Of a DNA stretch of 50,792 nucleotides, positions 32,673 through 39,711 are shown piece by piece; position 1 is the stretch's first letter; every line of letters starts with the position of its first letter. A program made the position numbers and the translations under genes. Below the pieces are notes generated by a model. That model had not been told where the DNA came from, ran no database searches, and saw nothing but the letters and a program-made list of their open reading frames with translations. This DNA comes from Candidatus Dietzia intestinipullorum. GTDB lineage: Bacteria > Actinomycetota > Actinomycetes > Mycobacteriales > Mycobacteriaceae. The DNA lies in assembly GCA_019119635.1 (NCBI GenBank), contig DWWP01000027.1, forward strand, positions 1 to 50,792. The letters are read 5' to 3'.

Positions 32673-33983
32673 TCATGACGCGGTGGCCGACGATCGCCGT
32701 GCCCGATACGCGGCCATGGTGCGCGCGTACGAGGCCAGCAGTCCGTCGGCGGTGCTGTCCCAGGAGAACCCCCGGGCGTGGAGCGGGGCGTTCCGCGACA
32801 TCGACAGGCGCTTCTCGTCGTCGTCGAGGAGCCCGATGAGTGTCCGCGCCCAGTCCCGCGGGTCGTGACCCGCCACCGTGAGCCCCGTCCGTCCGTGCTC
32901 GACGGCGGTGGGCAGCCCGCCCACCTCGGCGGCCACGACCGGGGTCCCGCAGGCCTGCGCCTCGAGCGCCACCAGTCCGAACGACTCGGAGTACGAGGGC
33001 ACCGTCACCACGTCCGCCGCCCGATAGACGTCGACCAGTTCGGACGGCGGGCGCGGGGCGAGGAAGTTCACCCGGTCGGCCACACCCAGCTGCTCGGCCA
33101 GCTCCATGAGCGACCGCGGCCGTTCCAGTCCGGAGCCGCTCGGGCCGCCCACCACCACCAGCCGCACGTCGCGCTGGGGCTGCGCCCGCACCATCTCGGC
33201 CAGCGCGCGCACGATCACGTCCGGGGCCTTGAGCGGCTGGATCCGCCCGATGAAGGCGATCACCTCGGTCCGTTGGCCCAGGCCCAGCCTGCGCCGGGCG
33301 CTCTCCGTGCCGCGCTGCGTGCCGGGCGAGTACTGCTCCAGGTCCGCGCCGGGCGGCACCACGTCGATGTCGCCCGGGTCGGCGTCGTAGTAGCCCACGA
33401 GCTCGTCGCGCTCACCGGTCGTGTTGACCACCAGCCGGTCCGCGGAGTCGACGACCTGCTGCTCGCCGATCCGCCGGCTCTCGGGCTCGGGGACGTCCCC
33501 CTCGGTGAGGACCGCGTTCTTGACCGCGGCCAGCGTGTGCGCGGTGTGCACGAGCGGGACGCCGAAGTGCTCCGCCGCCACGAGCCCCGCCTGCCCCGAC
33601 AGCCAGTAGTGGGAGTGGATGAGGTCGTAGTGCCCCGGCGCGTGGCCCGCCTCGGCCCGCATCACGCCCGCCATGAACGGGCACAACTGGGTGGGCAGGT
33701 CCTCCCTGCTCAGCCCCTCGAAGGGCCCGGCGACGATGTTGCGCACCAGCACGCCGTCGCCGGCCTGCTCGACCGACGGCTGCGAGGAGTGCGTGGCACG
33801 CGTGAAGATCTCCACCTCCACCCCGCGGCGGGCCAGCCTGCACGCCGCCTGCAGGACGTACACGTTCAGCCCGCCGGCGTCCCCCGTGCCGGGCTGCGCG
33901 AGCGGCGAGGTGTGGAAGGACAGCACGGCCACGCGCCGCGGGGGTCCGGCGGCGCCGCCGGTGTCGAGATCGGTGACGGTCAC
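32673..33983 (-). CDS. mshA: D-inositol-3-phosphate glycosyltransferase (mycothiol synthesis)
   Basis: 436 residues of a GT-B glycosyltransferase. MshA joins GlcNAc from UDP-GlcNAc to inositol-3-phosphate, the first step of mycothiol synthesis. Landmarks are [50 protein letters not shown], the donor-site block [13 protein letters not shown] and the E(x7)E motif in [23 protein letters not shown] at 33983 is chosen because a CACAAT element ends seven bases before it. This gene is a good marker for Actinobacteria. Confidence 0.94.
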   Translation of the reverse strand: MTVTDLDTGGAAGPPRRVAVLSFHTSPLAQPGTGDAGGLNVYVLQAACRLARRGVEVEIFTRATHSSQPSVEQAGDGVLVRNIVAGPFEGLSREDLPTQLCPFMAGVMRAEAGHAPGHYDLIHSHYWLSGQAGLVAAEHFGVPLVHTAHTLAAVKNAVLTEGDVPEPESRRIGEQQVVDSADRLVVNTTGERDELVGYYDADPGDIDVVPPGADLEQYSPGTQRGTESARRRLGLGQRTEVIAFIGRIQPLKAPDVIVRALAEMVRAQPQRDVRLVVVGGPSGSGLERPRSLMELAEQLGVADRVNFLAPRPPSELVDVYRAADVVTVPSYSESFGLVALEAQACGTPVVAAEVGGLPTAVEHGRTGLTVAGHDPRDWARTLIGLLDDDEKRLSMSRNAPLHARGFSWDSTADGLLASYARTMAAYRARRSSATAS

Positions 33984-34037
33984 GTGCCCGATTGTGCCCC
34001 CGACGACGACGACGTGCACACCCGCCGCCGGGTCCGC

Positions 34038-34892
34038 TCAGAGTCCGTCGGCGAACTCGCCGAGTTCCGCCAGGAACCGCGACGGCTCCTCGAGGAACGG
34101 GGCGTGCGCAGACTCCGCGAACTCCACGTAGCGCGCGCCCGGGATCATCTCGGCGTTCGCCCGGCCCGTGTCCGGCGGGATGACGCCGTCGTGGGCCCCG
34201 TGGAGCACCAGCGCGGGCACGGTCAGCGCGCGCAGCGTCTCGTCGTTGTCCACGCGCCGCGTGAGCAGCTTCTGCCGGACCGCGGGCGGGGTGGCCAGCG
34301 ACAGCCCGAAGACCCGCTGGCGGGCGGTCCCGGAGCCGCCGCGCATCATGGCCGTGCCGAAGCCCGCGAACGCCTTGAGCGCGGTCGCCGGGTCCTCGTC
34401 GAACGCCCCGCCCGAGGTCACCTCGACCATCGCCGGGCCGATCGCCCCGCCCGCGGACCGGGAGACCGAGGTGACCGCACCGCACAGGACGACACCGGCC
34501 ACCCGGTCCTCGCCCCGCGATGCGAGGTAGTCGGCGACGACGATCCCGCCGTACGACCACCCCAGCAGGACGGCTCCGTCCCGCACGTCGGCGGCGTCGA
34601 GCACCGCGGCCAGGTCGTCGGCCCACTGCTCGGCCGAATCGTAGCCGGACCCGGCGACGCCGGAGTGCCCGTGGCCGCGCAGGTCCACGGCCACCACGCG
34701 GTACCGCTCGGCCAGCGGGGCCAGCAGCTCCGGCCCCCAGCACGCGCTCGACTGCGACCAGCCGTGTACCAGCACCAACGGCCGGGCGGCGGGGTCGCCC
34801 AGCACGCGGTAGGCGAGGGTCGTGCCGTCGGAGGAGACGGTGGACGACACCGTGGCGGAGGGGTCTGCGGCAGTGGGGTGGGGAGAGCTCAT
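34038..34892 (-). CDS. Alpha/beta hydrolase
   Basis: 284 residues. The oxyanion region is LVLVHGWSQSSACWGPE, the nucleophile elbow GWSYGG (Ser113), the acid is in LHGAHDGVIPPDT and the histidine in AESAHAPFLEEP. The triad is complete, but the substrate is unknown. Similar proteins include lactone and ester hydrolases. The ATG at 34892 is used; another ATG three codons upstream (34901) is possible. The frame continues to 35687, but that part is antisense to the next gene. It is divergent from the limonene-epoxide-hydrolase-like gene with 48 bases between. Confidence 0.8.
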   Translation of the reverse strand: MSSPHPTAADPSATVSSTVSSDGTTLAYRVLGDPAARPLVLVHGWSQSSACWGPELLAPLAERYRVVAVDLRGHGHSGVAGSGYDSAEQWADDLAAVLDAADVRDGAVLLGWSYGGIVVADYLASRGEDRVAGVVLCGAVTSVSRSAGGAIGPAMVEVTSGGAFDEDPATALKAFAGFGTAMMRGGSGTARQRVFGLSLATPPAVRQKLLTRRVDNDETLRALTVPALVLHGAHDGVIPPDTGRANAEMIPGARYVEFAESAHAPFLEEPSRFLAELGEFADGL

Positions 34893-34928
34893 GGCCGCCA
34901 TCCTGCCACCGCCCGGGCGGCCGGGCGT

Positions 34929-34934
34929 TACGGT
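34929..34934 (+). promoter_or_regulatory. -10 element of the LEH-like gene (leaderless)
   Basis: TACGGT followed by six bases and ATG 34941. Confidence 0.5.
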
Positions 34935-34940
34935 TCGACC

Positions 34941-35387
34941 ATGCGCACCCACATGCTCACCGAGCCCGATGTCGTGGTCCACGAGTTCTTCGACGCACTG
35001 GCATCGGGGTCCACCGCGGCCGCCGCGAACCTTCTCGCCGACGACGTCTGGTGGGAGAACGTCGGCCTGCCCGTCGTCCGGGGCAGGCGCGCCGTGGTCA
35101 AGGCCATCGGGGCGATGCACCGTCGCGTCCGGTTCGACGTCCGCACCCACCACCTGGCCGTCGGCGCCCCGGCCGATCCCACGGATCCGCGCGTCCCGAC
35201 CATCGTGCTCACCGAGCGCACCGACACCCTCGCCGTGGGGCCCCTCGCCGTCGACTTCTGGGTCTGCGGCCGACTCGAGGTCCGGGGCGGCGTGATCTGC
35301 GGCTGGAAGGACTACTTCTCCACCACCAACGTGGCCATGGGCGTGGCCCTCGGGACCCTGCGGATGCTCACCGGCGGCGGACGCTGA
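34941..35387 (+). CDS. Limonene-1,2-epoxide-hydrolase-like / SnoaL-fold protein
   Basis: 148 residues of the cystatin-like alpha+beta barrel. The Asp-Arg-Asp catalytic set of limonene-epoxide hydrolases can be placed: Arg and Asp in LTERTDTLAVG, the last Asp in CGWKDYFST. The WENVG motif resembles the water-binding Asn region, though tryptophan stands where the LEH tyrosine usually is. Family members open epoxides; mycobacterial EphG acts on lipid or sterol epoxides. The substrate here is unknown. Confidence 0.78.
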   Translation: MRTHMLTEPDVVVHEFFDALASGSTAAAANLLADDVWWENVGLPVVRGRRAVVKAIGAMHRRVRFDVRTHHLAVGAPADPTDPRVPTIVLTERTDTLAVGPLAVDFWVCGRLEVRGGVICGWKDYFSTTNVAMGVALGTLRMLTGGGR

Positions 35388-35408
35388 CCTCGTCGTCGTC
35401 GCCTGTTC

Positions 35409-35414
35409 TACCCT
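35409..35414 (+). promoter_or_regulatory. -10 element of the SDR gene (leaderless)
   Basis: TACCCT followed by six bases and ATG 35421. Confidence 0.45.
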
Positions 35415-35420
35415 GATCCC

Positions 35421-36200
35421 ATGAGCACCGACCACACCGCCGCCCACGAGCGGCTCGCCGCCCTGCCCGAGTCGACCAGGGTCGCCGTGGTGACCGGCGC
35501 GTCCTCCGGGATCGGCGAGGCCACCGCCCGGGAGCTCGCCGGGCAGGGCTTCCACGTGGTCGTGGGCGCGCGCCGCGTGGACCGGCTCGAGACGCTGGCC
35601 TCCGAAATCGACGGCACCGCGCTGCCCCTGGACGTCACCGATGTGGCCTCGTGCGAGGCGTTCTGCGCGGCGGTCCCCCGGCTGCACGTGCTGGTGAACA
35701 ACGCCGGCGGCGCCAAGGGCTCGACCTCAGTCATGGACGCCGACGAGGACCAGTGGCGCTGGATGTGGGAGACCAACGTCCTCGGCACCCTCCGGATGGT
35801 GCGGGGTCTGATGCCGGCCCTGGTGGCCACCGGCGACGGGCTCGTGGTGACCATCACCTCCGTGGCCGCGCTCGAGGCCTACGACAACGGGTCCGGCTAC
35901 ACCTCCGCCAAACACGCCCAGGCCGTCCTGCACCGCACACTGCGCGGCGAGTTCCTCGGCCGGCCCGTGCGGTTCACCGAGATCGCGCCGGGCATGGTCG
36001 AGACCGAGTTCTCGTTGGTGCGCTTCGACGGTGACGACGACAAGGCCAGCGCCGTCTACCGCGGCATCACCCCGATGGTCGCCCGCGACGTCGCGGAGAT
36101 CGTCGGGTTCGCCGCGAGCCGCCCCTCGCACGTGAACCTCGACCAGATCGTGGTGAAGCCGCGCGCCCAGCACTCCGCGATGCGGGCGCACCGCGACTGA
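35421..36200 (+). CDS. Short-chain dehydrogenase/reductase (Rv0484c type)
   Basis: 259 residues. The glycine motif is TGASSGIG (25-32), then GARRVDRLE, NNAGGAKG, ITSVAALEAYDNGSGYTSAKHAQAV (catalytic Ser, Tyr, Lys) and EIAPGMVETEFS. RVDRLE after the second strand suggests NADP(H). The L-allo-threonine or 3-hydroxy acid dehydrogenase (YdfG) group is the closest recognised type, but the substrate is open. In M. tuberculosis the homologue lies near mshA, as here. Confidence 0.86.
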   Translation: MSTDHTAAHERLAALPESTRVAVVTGASSGIGEATARELAGQGFHVVVGARRVDRLETLASEIDGTALPLDVTDVASCEAFCAAVPRLHVLVNNAGGAKGSTSVMDADEDQWRWMWETNVLGTLRMVRGLMPALVATGDGLVVTITSVAALEAYDNGSGYTSAKHAQAVLHRTLRGEFLGRPVRFTEIAPGMVETEFSLVRFDGDDDKASAVYRGITPMVARDVAEIVGFAASRPSHVNLDQIVVKPRAQHSAMRAHRD

Positions 36201-36249
36201 ATCGGGGCCGAGTCGGCACCGGATCACGACGCTCCGGCGGCACTACAGA

Positions 36250-36306
36250 AGGTGAGGCTAGGCAACGTCAGGTTAGGCTTCACACCGGCAGGTTAGGCTA
36301 ACTGAC
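36250..36306. promoter_or_regulatory. Three tandem IdeR/DtxR-type iron boxes upstream of ferritin
   Basis: The half-site AGGTTAGGCT or close variants occur three times: AGGTGAGGCTAGGCAAC (36250), CAGGTTAGGCTTCAC (36269) and CAGGTTAGGCTAACTGAC (36289). The last matches the 19-base IdeR consensus TTAGGTTAGGCTAACCTAA at 14 positions. The spacing is about 20 bases. In M. tuberculosis, iron-loaded IdeR activates bfrB through tandem boxes, and the same is expected here. Confidence 0.75.
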
Positions 36307-36310
36307 CTGG

Positions 36311-36316
36311 TACGAT
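36311..36316 (+). promoter_or_regulatory. -10 element of the ferritin gene
   Basis: TACGAT just downstream of the third iron box, giving a leader of about 85 bases. GAAAGG at 36395-36400 is the ribosome-binding site, seven bases before ATG 36408. Confidence 0.5.
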
Positions 36317-36407
36317 GCCGCCGGCAGACCTATTGTGGGACCCCTCGGGAGAAACCCTCCCGGTACGTCTCGGCACTTGTCGAGGCGGTCTCACGAAAGG
36401 CGCCCCC

Positions 36408-36944
36408 ATGACCCAGAGCAGCAGCACCTACGCCGAACTCCTCTCCGAGCAGGTCGGCCACGAGTTCGCCGCCAGCCAGCAGTACATCGCGATCGCCGTG
36501 TGGGCGGACGCGCAGGACCTGCCCCAGCTGGCCGCCCGCTTCTACCAGCACAGCCTGGGCGAGCGGAACCACGCCATGATGATGGTCCAGTACATGCTCG
36601 ACCGGGACATCCCCACCGTGATCCCCGCCGTGCCGGCGCCCCGGGCCGAGTTCGACGGGCCCGTGGCCGCGCTCTCGCTCGCGCTTGAGCAGGAGAAGGA
36701 GGTCACCCGGCAGATCGAGGCACTGTTCCAGGCCGCGCGCGCCGAGTCCGATCCGCTGGGCGAGCAGTTCATGCTCTGGTTCCTGCGCGAGCAGGTCGAG
36801 GAGGTCGCCAACATGAACACGCTGGTGACCATCGCCGAGCGCGCCGACGACGACTGGTTCCGCATCGAGGAATACCTCGCCCGCGAGGCCAACGCCTCCA
36901 CCAACACGGGCACCCCGCCCTCGGTGGCCGGCGGCGCGGTCTGA
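36408..36944 (+). CDS. Ferritin (iron storage, BfrB type)
   Basis: 178 residues of a four-helix-bundle ferritin. Ferroxidase-centre ligands can be placed: Glu19 (GHEFAASQQY), Glu52 and His55 (LGERNHAMMM), Glu94 (ALEQEKE) and the REQVEEVA segment near 127-134. No heme-binding methionine typical of bacterioferritin is evident, so this is a heme-free ferritin like M. tuberculosis BfrB. It stores Fe(III) when iron is plentiful. The C-terminal tail (NASTNTGTPPSVAGGAV) is flexible. The frame upstream of ATG 36408 is leader. Confidence 0.93.
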   Translation: MTQSSSTYAELLSEQVGHEFAASQQYIAIAVWADAQDLPQLAARFYQHSLGERNHAMMMVQYMLDRDIPTVIPAVPAPRAEFDGPVAALSLALEQEKEVTRQIEALFQAARAESDPLGEQFMLWFLREQVEEVANMNTLVTIAERADDDWFRIEEYLAREANASTNTGTPPSVAGGAV

Positions 36945-36982
36945 GCCTGACCCGCCGGGGCCGTCGAGTGCTCGAGGCCGCC

Positions 36983-37086
36983 GCGCAGTCGGGCCACTGC
37001 GCAGTCGGGCCACCGCGCCATCGAGCCGTCGCGCCGCCGCGCAGTCGGGCCACTGCGCAGTCGGGCCACCGCGCAGTCGAAGCGGC
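36983..37086. repeat. 16-bp tandem repeat array
   Basis: The unit GCGCAGTCGGGCCAC(T/C) occurs at 36983, 36999, 37039 and 37055 exactly or nearly so. Diverged units lie at 37015 and 37071, and a half unit of eight bases at 37031. It lies in the 315-base gap between the convergent ferritin and DHFR-like genes, which contains no gene. Confidence 0.85.
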
Positions 37087-37109
37087 GGCTCACCTAGCGG
37101 GCTGCGATA

Positions 37110-37131
37110 CACCTATGGGATCCCATAGGTG
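37110..37131. repeat. 22-bp perfect palindrome
   Basis: Arms CACCTATGG and CCATAGGTG flank a self-complementary GATC. A single-arm relative (GATCCGATAGGTG) follows at 37138-37150. It could be an operator, a bidirectional terminator hairpin or a cruciform. Both flanking genes point towards it. Confidence 0.8.
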
Positions 37132-37153
37132 GCGTGCGATCCGATAGGTGTCG

Positions 37154-37209
37154 TCGCGGAGCGCAGAGCGCGGAACGCGGAGCGGGGAGCGCGGATCACG
37201 GAGCACGGG
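37154..37209. repeat. 7-bp tandem repeat array
   Basis: Eight consecutive heptamers with consensus GCGCGGA (TCGCGGA, GCGCAGA, GCGCGGA, ACGCGGA, GCGGGGA, GCGCGGA, TCACGGA, GCACGGG). It is strongly purine-rich on the plus strand. Confidence 0.8.
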
Positions 37210-37259
37210 CCCCGGCGAGTGGCAGCCGCCTCTCCGGGCGCGGGGCCCGGCCATCGCGA

Positions 37260-37877
37260 CTATGCCGAGCGGGCGTACTCCACATATGTCACGCCGCTCT
37301 CGAACGCCCGGCTCATCCGCCGCGTGAACGGTATCGCCGCCGCGCCTGGTTTCGCGGACGTCGCACCCGGCCGCGCGGCGGCAGCGCCGATGAGCGGGAT
37401 GCCGTCGCCGAGCACGAGCGGGTTGACCTTGAGCCGGAGTTCGTCGATCTCGTCGATCAGCGTCGCCGCGAGTGCGCCGCCACCGCAGAGCCAGATGTCC
37501 AGACCCGACTGCTCCGCCTTGAGCCGGCGGACCGCGGCCAGCGGGTCGTCCGAGGTGATGGTCAGCCCCTCCTCTGCGGGCAGGTCATCGGGATGGCTGG
37601 TGAACACGTACTGCCGCAGGTGCGGATAGCCGCTGGCCAGCCCCTCGTCCACGGCCACCTGATGCGTGGCCCGCCCCATCAGGACGGTGTCGAACACCCG
37701 CGGGGGCGCCTCGGCCAGGCCGAGCTGTCCGCGCAGGTGCCCGGGAACGGACTCGGGATAGTGCTCGACGACCCAGGGCCCGTGGTCCCCCTCGAGCGGG
37801 AAGAAATCGAACCTGCCGTCGGGGTCGGCGATGTAGCCGTCAAGGGTCACGGCCACGTAATAGATGAGCTTTCGCAT
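37260..37877 (-). CDS. Dihydrofolate-reductase-like / RibD C-terminal domain protein
   Basis: 205 residues. MRKLIYYVAVTLDGYIADPDGRFDFF is the N-terminus of the RibD-C/DHFR-like family, with VLMGRATHQVA and DIWLCGGGALAATLIDEIDEL as the NADP-binding parts. Members of this group are predicted NADPH-dependent reductases, and few have a known substrate. The C-terminus (RRMSRAFESGVTYVEYA) is complete. The ATG at 37877 is chosen from family similarity; upstream codons overlap the ABC-F gene. It follows the ABC-F stop by 37 bases and may be co-transcribed with it. Confidence 0.83.
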   Translation of the reverse strand: MRKLIYYVAVTLDGYIADPDGRFDFFPLEGDHGPWVVEHYPESVPGHLRGQLGLAEAPPRVFDTVLMGRATHQVAVDEGLASGYPHLRQYVFTSHPDDLPAEEGLTITSDDPLAAVRRLKAEQSGLDIWLCGGGALAATLIDEIDELRLKVNPLVLGDGIPLIGAAAARPGATSAKPGAAAIPFTRRMSRAFESGVTYVEYARSA

Positions 37878-37914
37878 GATGGTTCCTCTGATCGGATTCC
37901 GGAGTGGTCGCAGG

Positions 37915-39477
37915 TCAGGCGAGGATGAGCACGTCGTCCACCCCCACGCGGTCGCAGAACCCGTCATCGTGGCTGACCAGCAGCAGGGCACCCCGCCACA
38001 GCGCGAGCGCGTCGGCGAGCACTTCCACCCCGCCGAGGTCGAGGTTGTTGGTCGGCTCGTCGAGGATCAGCAGCTGCGGCACCGGCCGCGCGAACAGCTC
38101 CGATGCCAGCGCCGCGCGCAGCCGCTCGCCGCCGGACAGGTCGCCGAGCCGGCGGAACCCGGCGTCGCCGATGAACAGCATCCGCGCCGCGTGGGCGTGG
38201 GCCTGCTCCGCCGACGCCGAAGGGCGCACCGCACGTATAGCGTCGACGACCGACCAGCCAGGATGCTCGACACGTAGGTCCTGGGGCAGGAACGCCCACG
38301 GGACGCGGGCCGAGTCGCCCCCGACGAGGCGGCGCAGCAGCGTCGTCTTGCCGCTCCCGTTCGGGCCGGCGAGTCGCACCCGGGCCGGGCCCGCGAGGTG
38401 GACGCGGCCGGCGACGGGGTCCTCGGCGTCCAGCACCACCCGGCCGGCGGGCAGCCCCGGATCAGGCAGTTCGACGCGCAGCAGCTCCTCGCGCCGGACC
38501 TCGGCGTCGGCCTCCCGCATCCGCGCCTGCGCCTGCTCGACGCCGCGCTCGTGGGTGGCCCGGTACTTCGCGGCCGACTCCTGCGCGGCCCGCTTGCGCG
38601 CCCCCATGACGATCTTGGGCTCGCGCTTGGTGGCCGACATCTTCCGGCCGTACCGCTCGCGCCGGGCCAGCGCCACCTGAGCCTCGGCCTTGTCCCGCTT
38701 CTCGGACCTCAGCTCGTTGCGGGCACCGGTCAGCTCCTGCAGCGCCGCTGACTGCTCGGCGTCCACCACCTCGCGGTGGTGCTCGTAGTTCCCGCCGAAC
38801 ACGCGGGTCCGGCCCGCGCGGAGTTCCACGGTGGTGTCGGCGCGGTCGAGGAGCTCGAGATCGTGGCTCACGACCAGCGCGATGCGGTCCCCGCCGGAGA
38901 CGAACCGCTCGAGCGCGCCGAACAGCCTGCCGCGCGCCCGGGTGTCGAGGTTGTTGGTGGGCTCGTCCAGCAGCAGCACCCGCGGATGCCCGAGGAGCCG
39001 CCCCGCCAGCGCGGCCAGCGTGCGCTCCCCGCCGGACAGCGCGGCCACGGTTCTGTCCAGATCTGTGGGGAGGCCCAGCTCACCGAGCTGCGCGATCGTC
39101 CGCTCGGTGACGGACCAGTCGTCGTCGAGGAGCGCGAAGTCGTCATCGTCGCCCTCCCCCGCCTCGATCCGCGCCAACGCGGCCAGTCGGGCGCCCACCC
39201 CGAGCTCGTCGGCGAGGGTGCGGTCGGCGGGGGCGTCGGCGAGCAGCTGCGACAGGTAGCCGATCGTCGGGGGCCCGGCGGGCGCACCACCGACACCGAT
39301 CGATCCACGCGTGGGCCGCAGCTCGCCGGCGATCAGCCGGAGAAGTGTGCTCTTGCCGGCGCCGTTGCGGCCGACCAGAGAGGTCAGGCCGGGACCGATC
39401 GCGAGGTCGAGTCCGGTGAACAGTGGGGTGTCGTCGGGAAACGCGTACGCGACGTCCGACAGGACAAGGGAAGACAA
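37915..39477 (-). CDS. ABC-F family ATPase (ribosome-protection or translation factor)
   Basis: 520 residues with two ABC domains and no membrane part. Domain 1: Walker A GRNGAGKST (36-44), signature LSGGERT, Walker B VLLLDEPTNNLD. The linker, about 230-330, is strongly charged (RSEKRDKAEAQVALARRERYGRK) and would reach the ribosomal P-site region. Domain 2: GPNGSGKTT, LSGGERL, LLILDEPTNNLD. Both glutamates after Walker B are kept. ABC-F proteins rescue stalled or antibiotic-blocked ribosomes; those with leaders are often resistance genes. Starts with TTG at 39477 preceded by GGAG. Substrate drug unknown. Confidence 0.88.
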   Translation of the reverse strand: MSSLVLSDVAYAFPDDTPLFTGLDLAIGPGLTSLVGRNGAGKSTLLRLIAGELRPTRGSIGVGGAPAGPPTIGYLSQLLADAPADRTLADELGVGARLAALARIEAGEGDDDDFALLDDDWSVTERTIAQLGELGLPTDLDRTVAALSGGERTLAALAGRLLGHPRVLLLDEPTNNLDTRARGRLFGALERFVSGGDRIALVVSHDLELLDRADTTVELRAGRTRVFGGNYEHHREVVDAEQSAALQELTGARNELRSEKRDKAEAQVALARRERYGRKMSATKREPKIVMGARKRAAQESAAKYRATHERGVEQAQARMREADAEVRREELLRVELPDPGLPAGRVVLDAEDPVAGRVHLAGPARVRLAGPNGSGKTTLLRRLVGGDSARVPWAFLPQDLRVEHPGWSVVDAIRAVRPSASAEQAHAHAARMLFIGDAGFRRLGDLSGGERLRAALASELFARPVPQLLILDEPTNNLDLGGVEVLADALALWRGALLLVSHDDGFCDRVGVDDVLILA

Positions 39478-39511
39478 GGGTGCTCCAGGGAGGTGGCGGA
39501 TGGGCCGGGTC

Positions 39512-39656
39512 TCACCTGATGTCGAGCACTGTCCTGGGATCTCCTCGGTAGCTGTTCTCGGCCTCGCGCCCCTCGCCCGGCGGGTCTCCCCTGCCGGGCG
39601 CCGTGCGCTGCCGACGTGTGAGGGAGCACGCTACGCCGGCCCGTCGACTCGCACAA
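39512..39656 (-). promoter_or_regulatory. ABC-F promoter and attenuator-like leader with a five-codon ORF
   Basis: TTGTGC (39651-39656) and TAGCGT (39628-39633) on the minus strand are 17 bases apart. The leader of about 145 bases holds a seven-base-pair hairpin (39575-39581 with 39593-39599). AGGAG (39541-39545) precedes GTG 39529 by 11 bases. That frame, 39512-39529, codes for M-L-D-I-R and stops 34 bases before the ABC-F start. Short leader peptides of this sort often control resistance ABC-F genes. The rest of the 39478-39711 gap holds no gene. Confidence 0.45.
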
Positions 39657-39711
39657 GCCCTCCCGGCCGCACGACCCCGGCGGGCCGGAGCAGGGCCGGG
39701 CGGCGGGCGCG

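Noticed and set aside
32778-34940. Long plus-strand frame before the LEH-like gene
   Set aside because: Antisense to mshA and the alpha/beta hydrolase; only the part from ATG 34941 shows family similarity.
35388-35687. N-terminal part of the alpha/beta hydrolase frame
   Set aside because: Antisense to the LEH-like and SDR genes; the hydrolase fold is complete from ATG 34892.
36983-37209. CRISPR array
   Set aside because: The repeats are contiguous 16- and 7-base units without unique spacers, and no cas genes are present.
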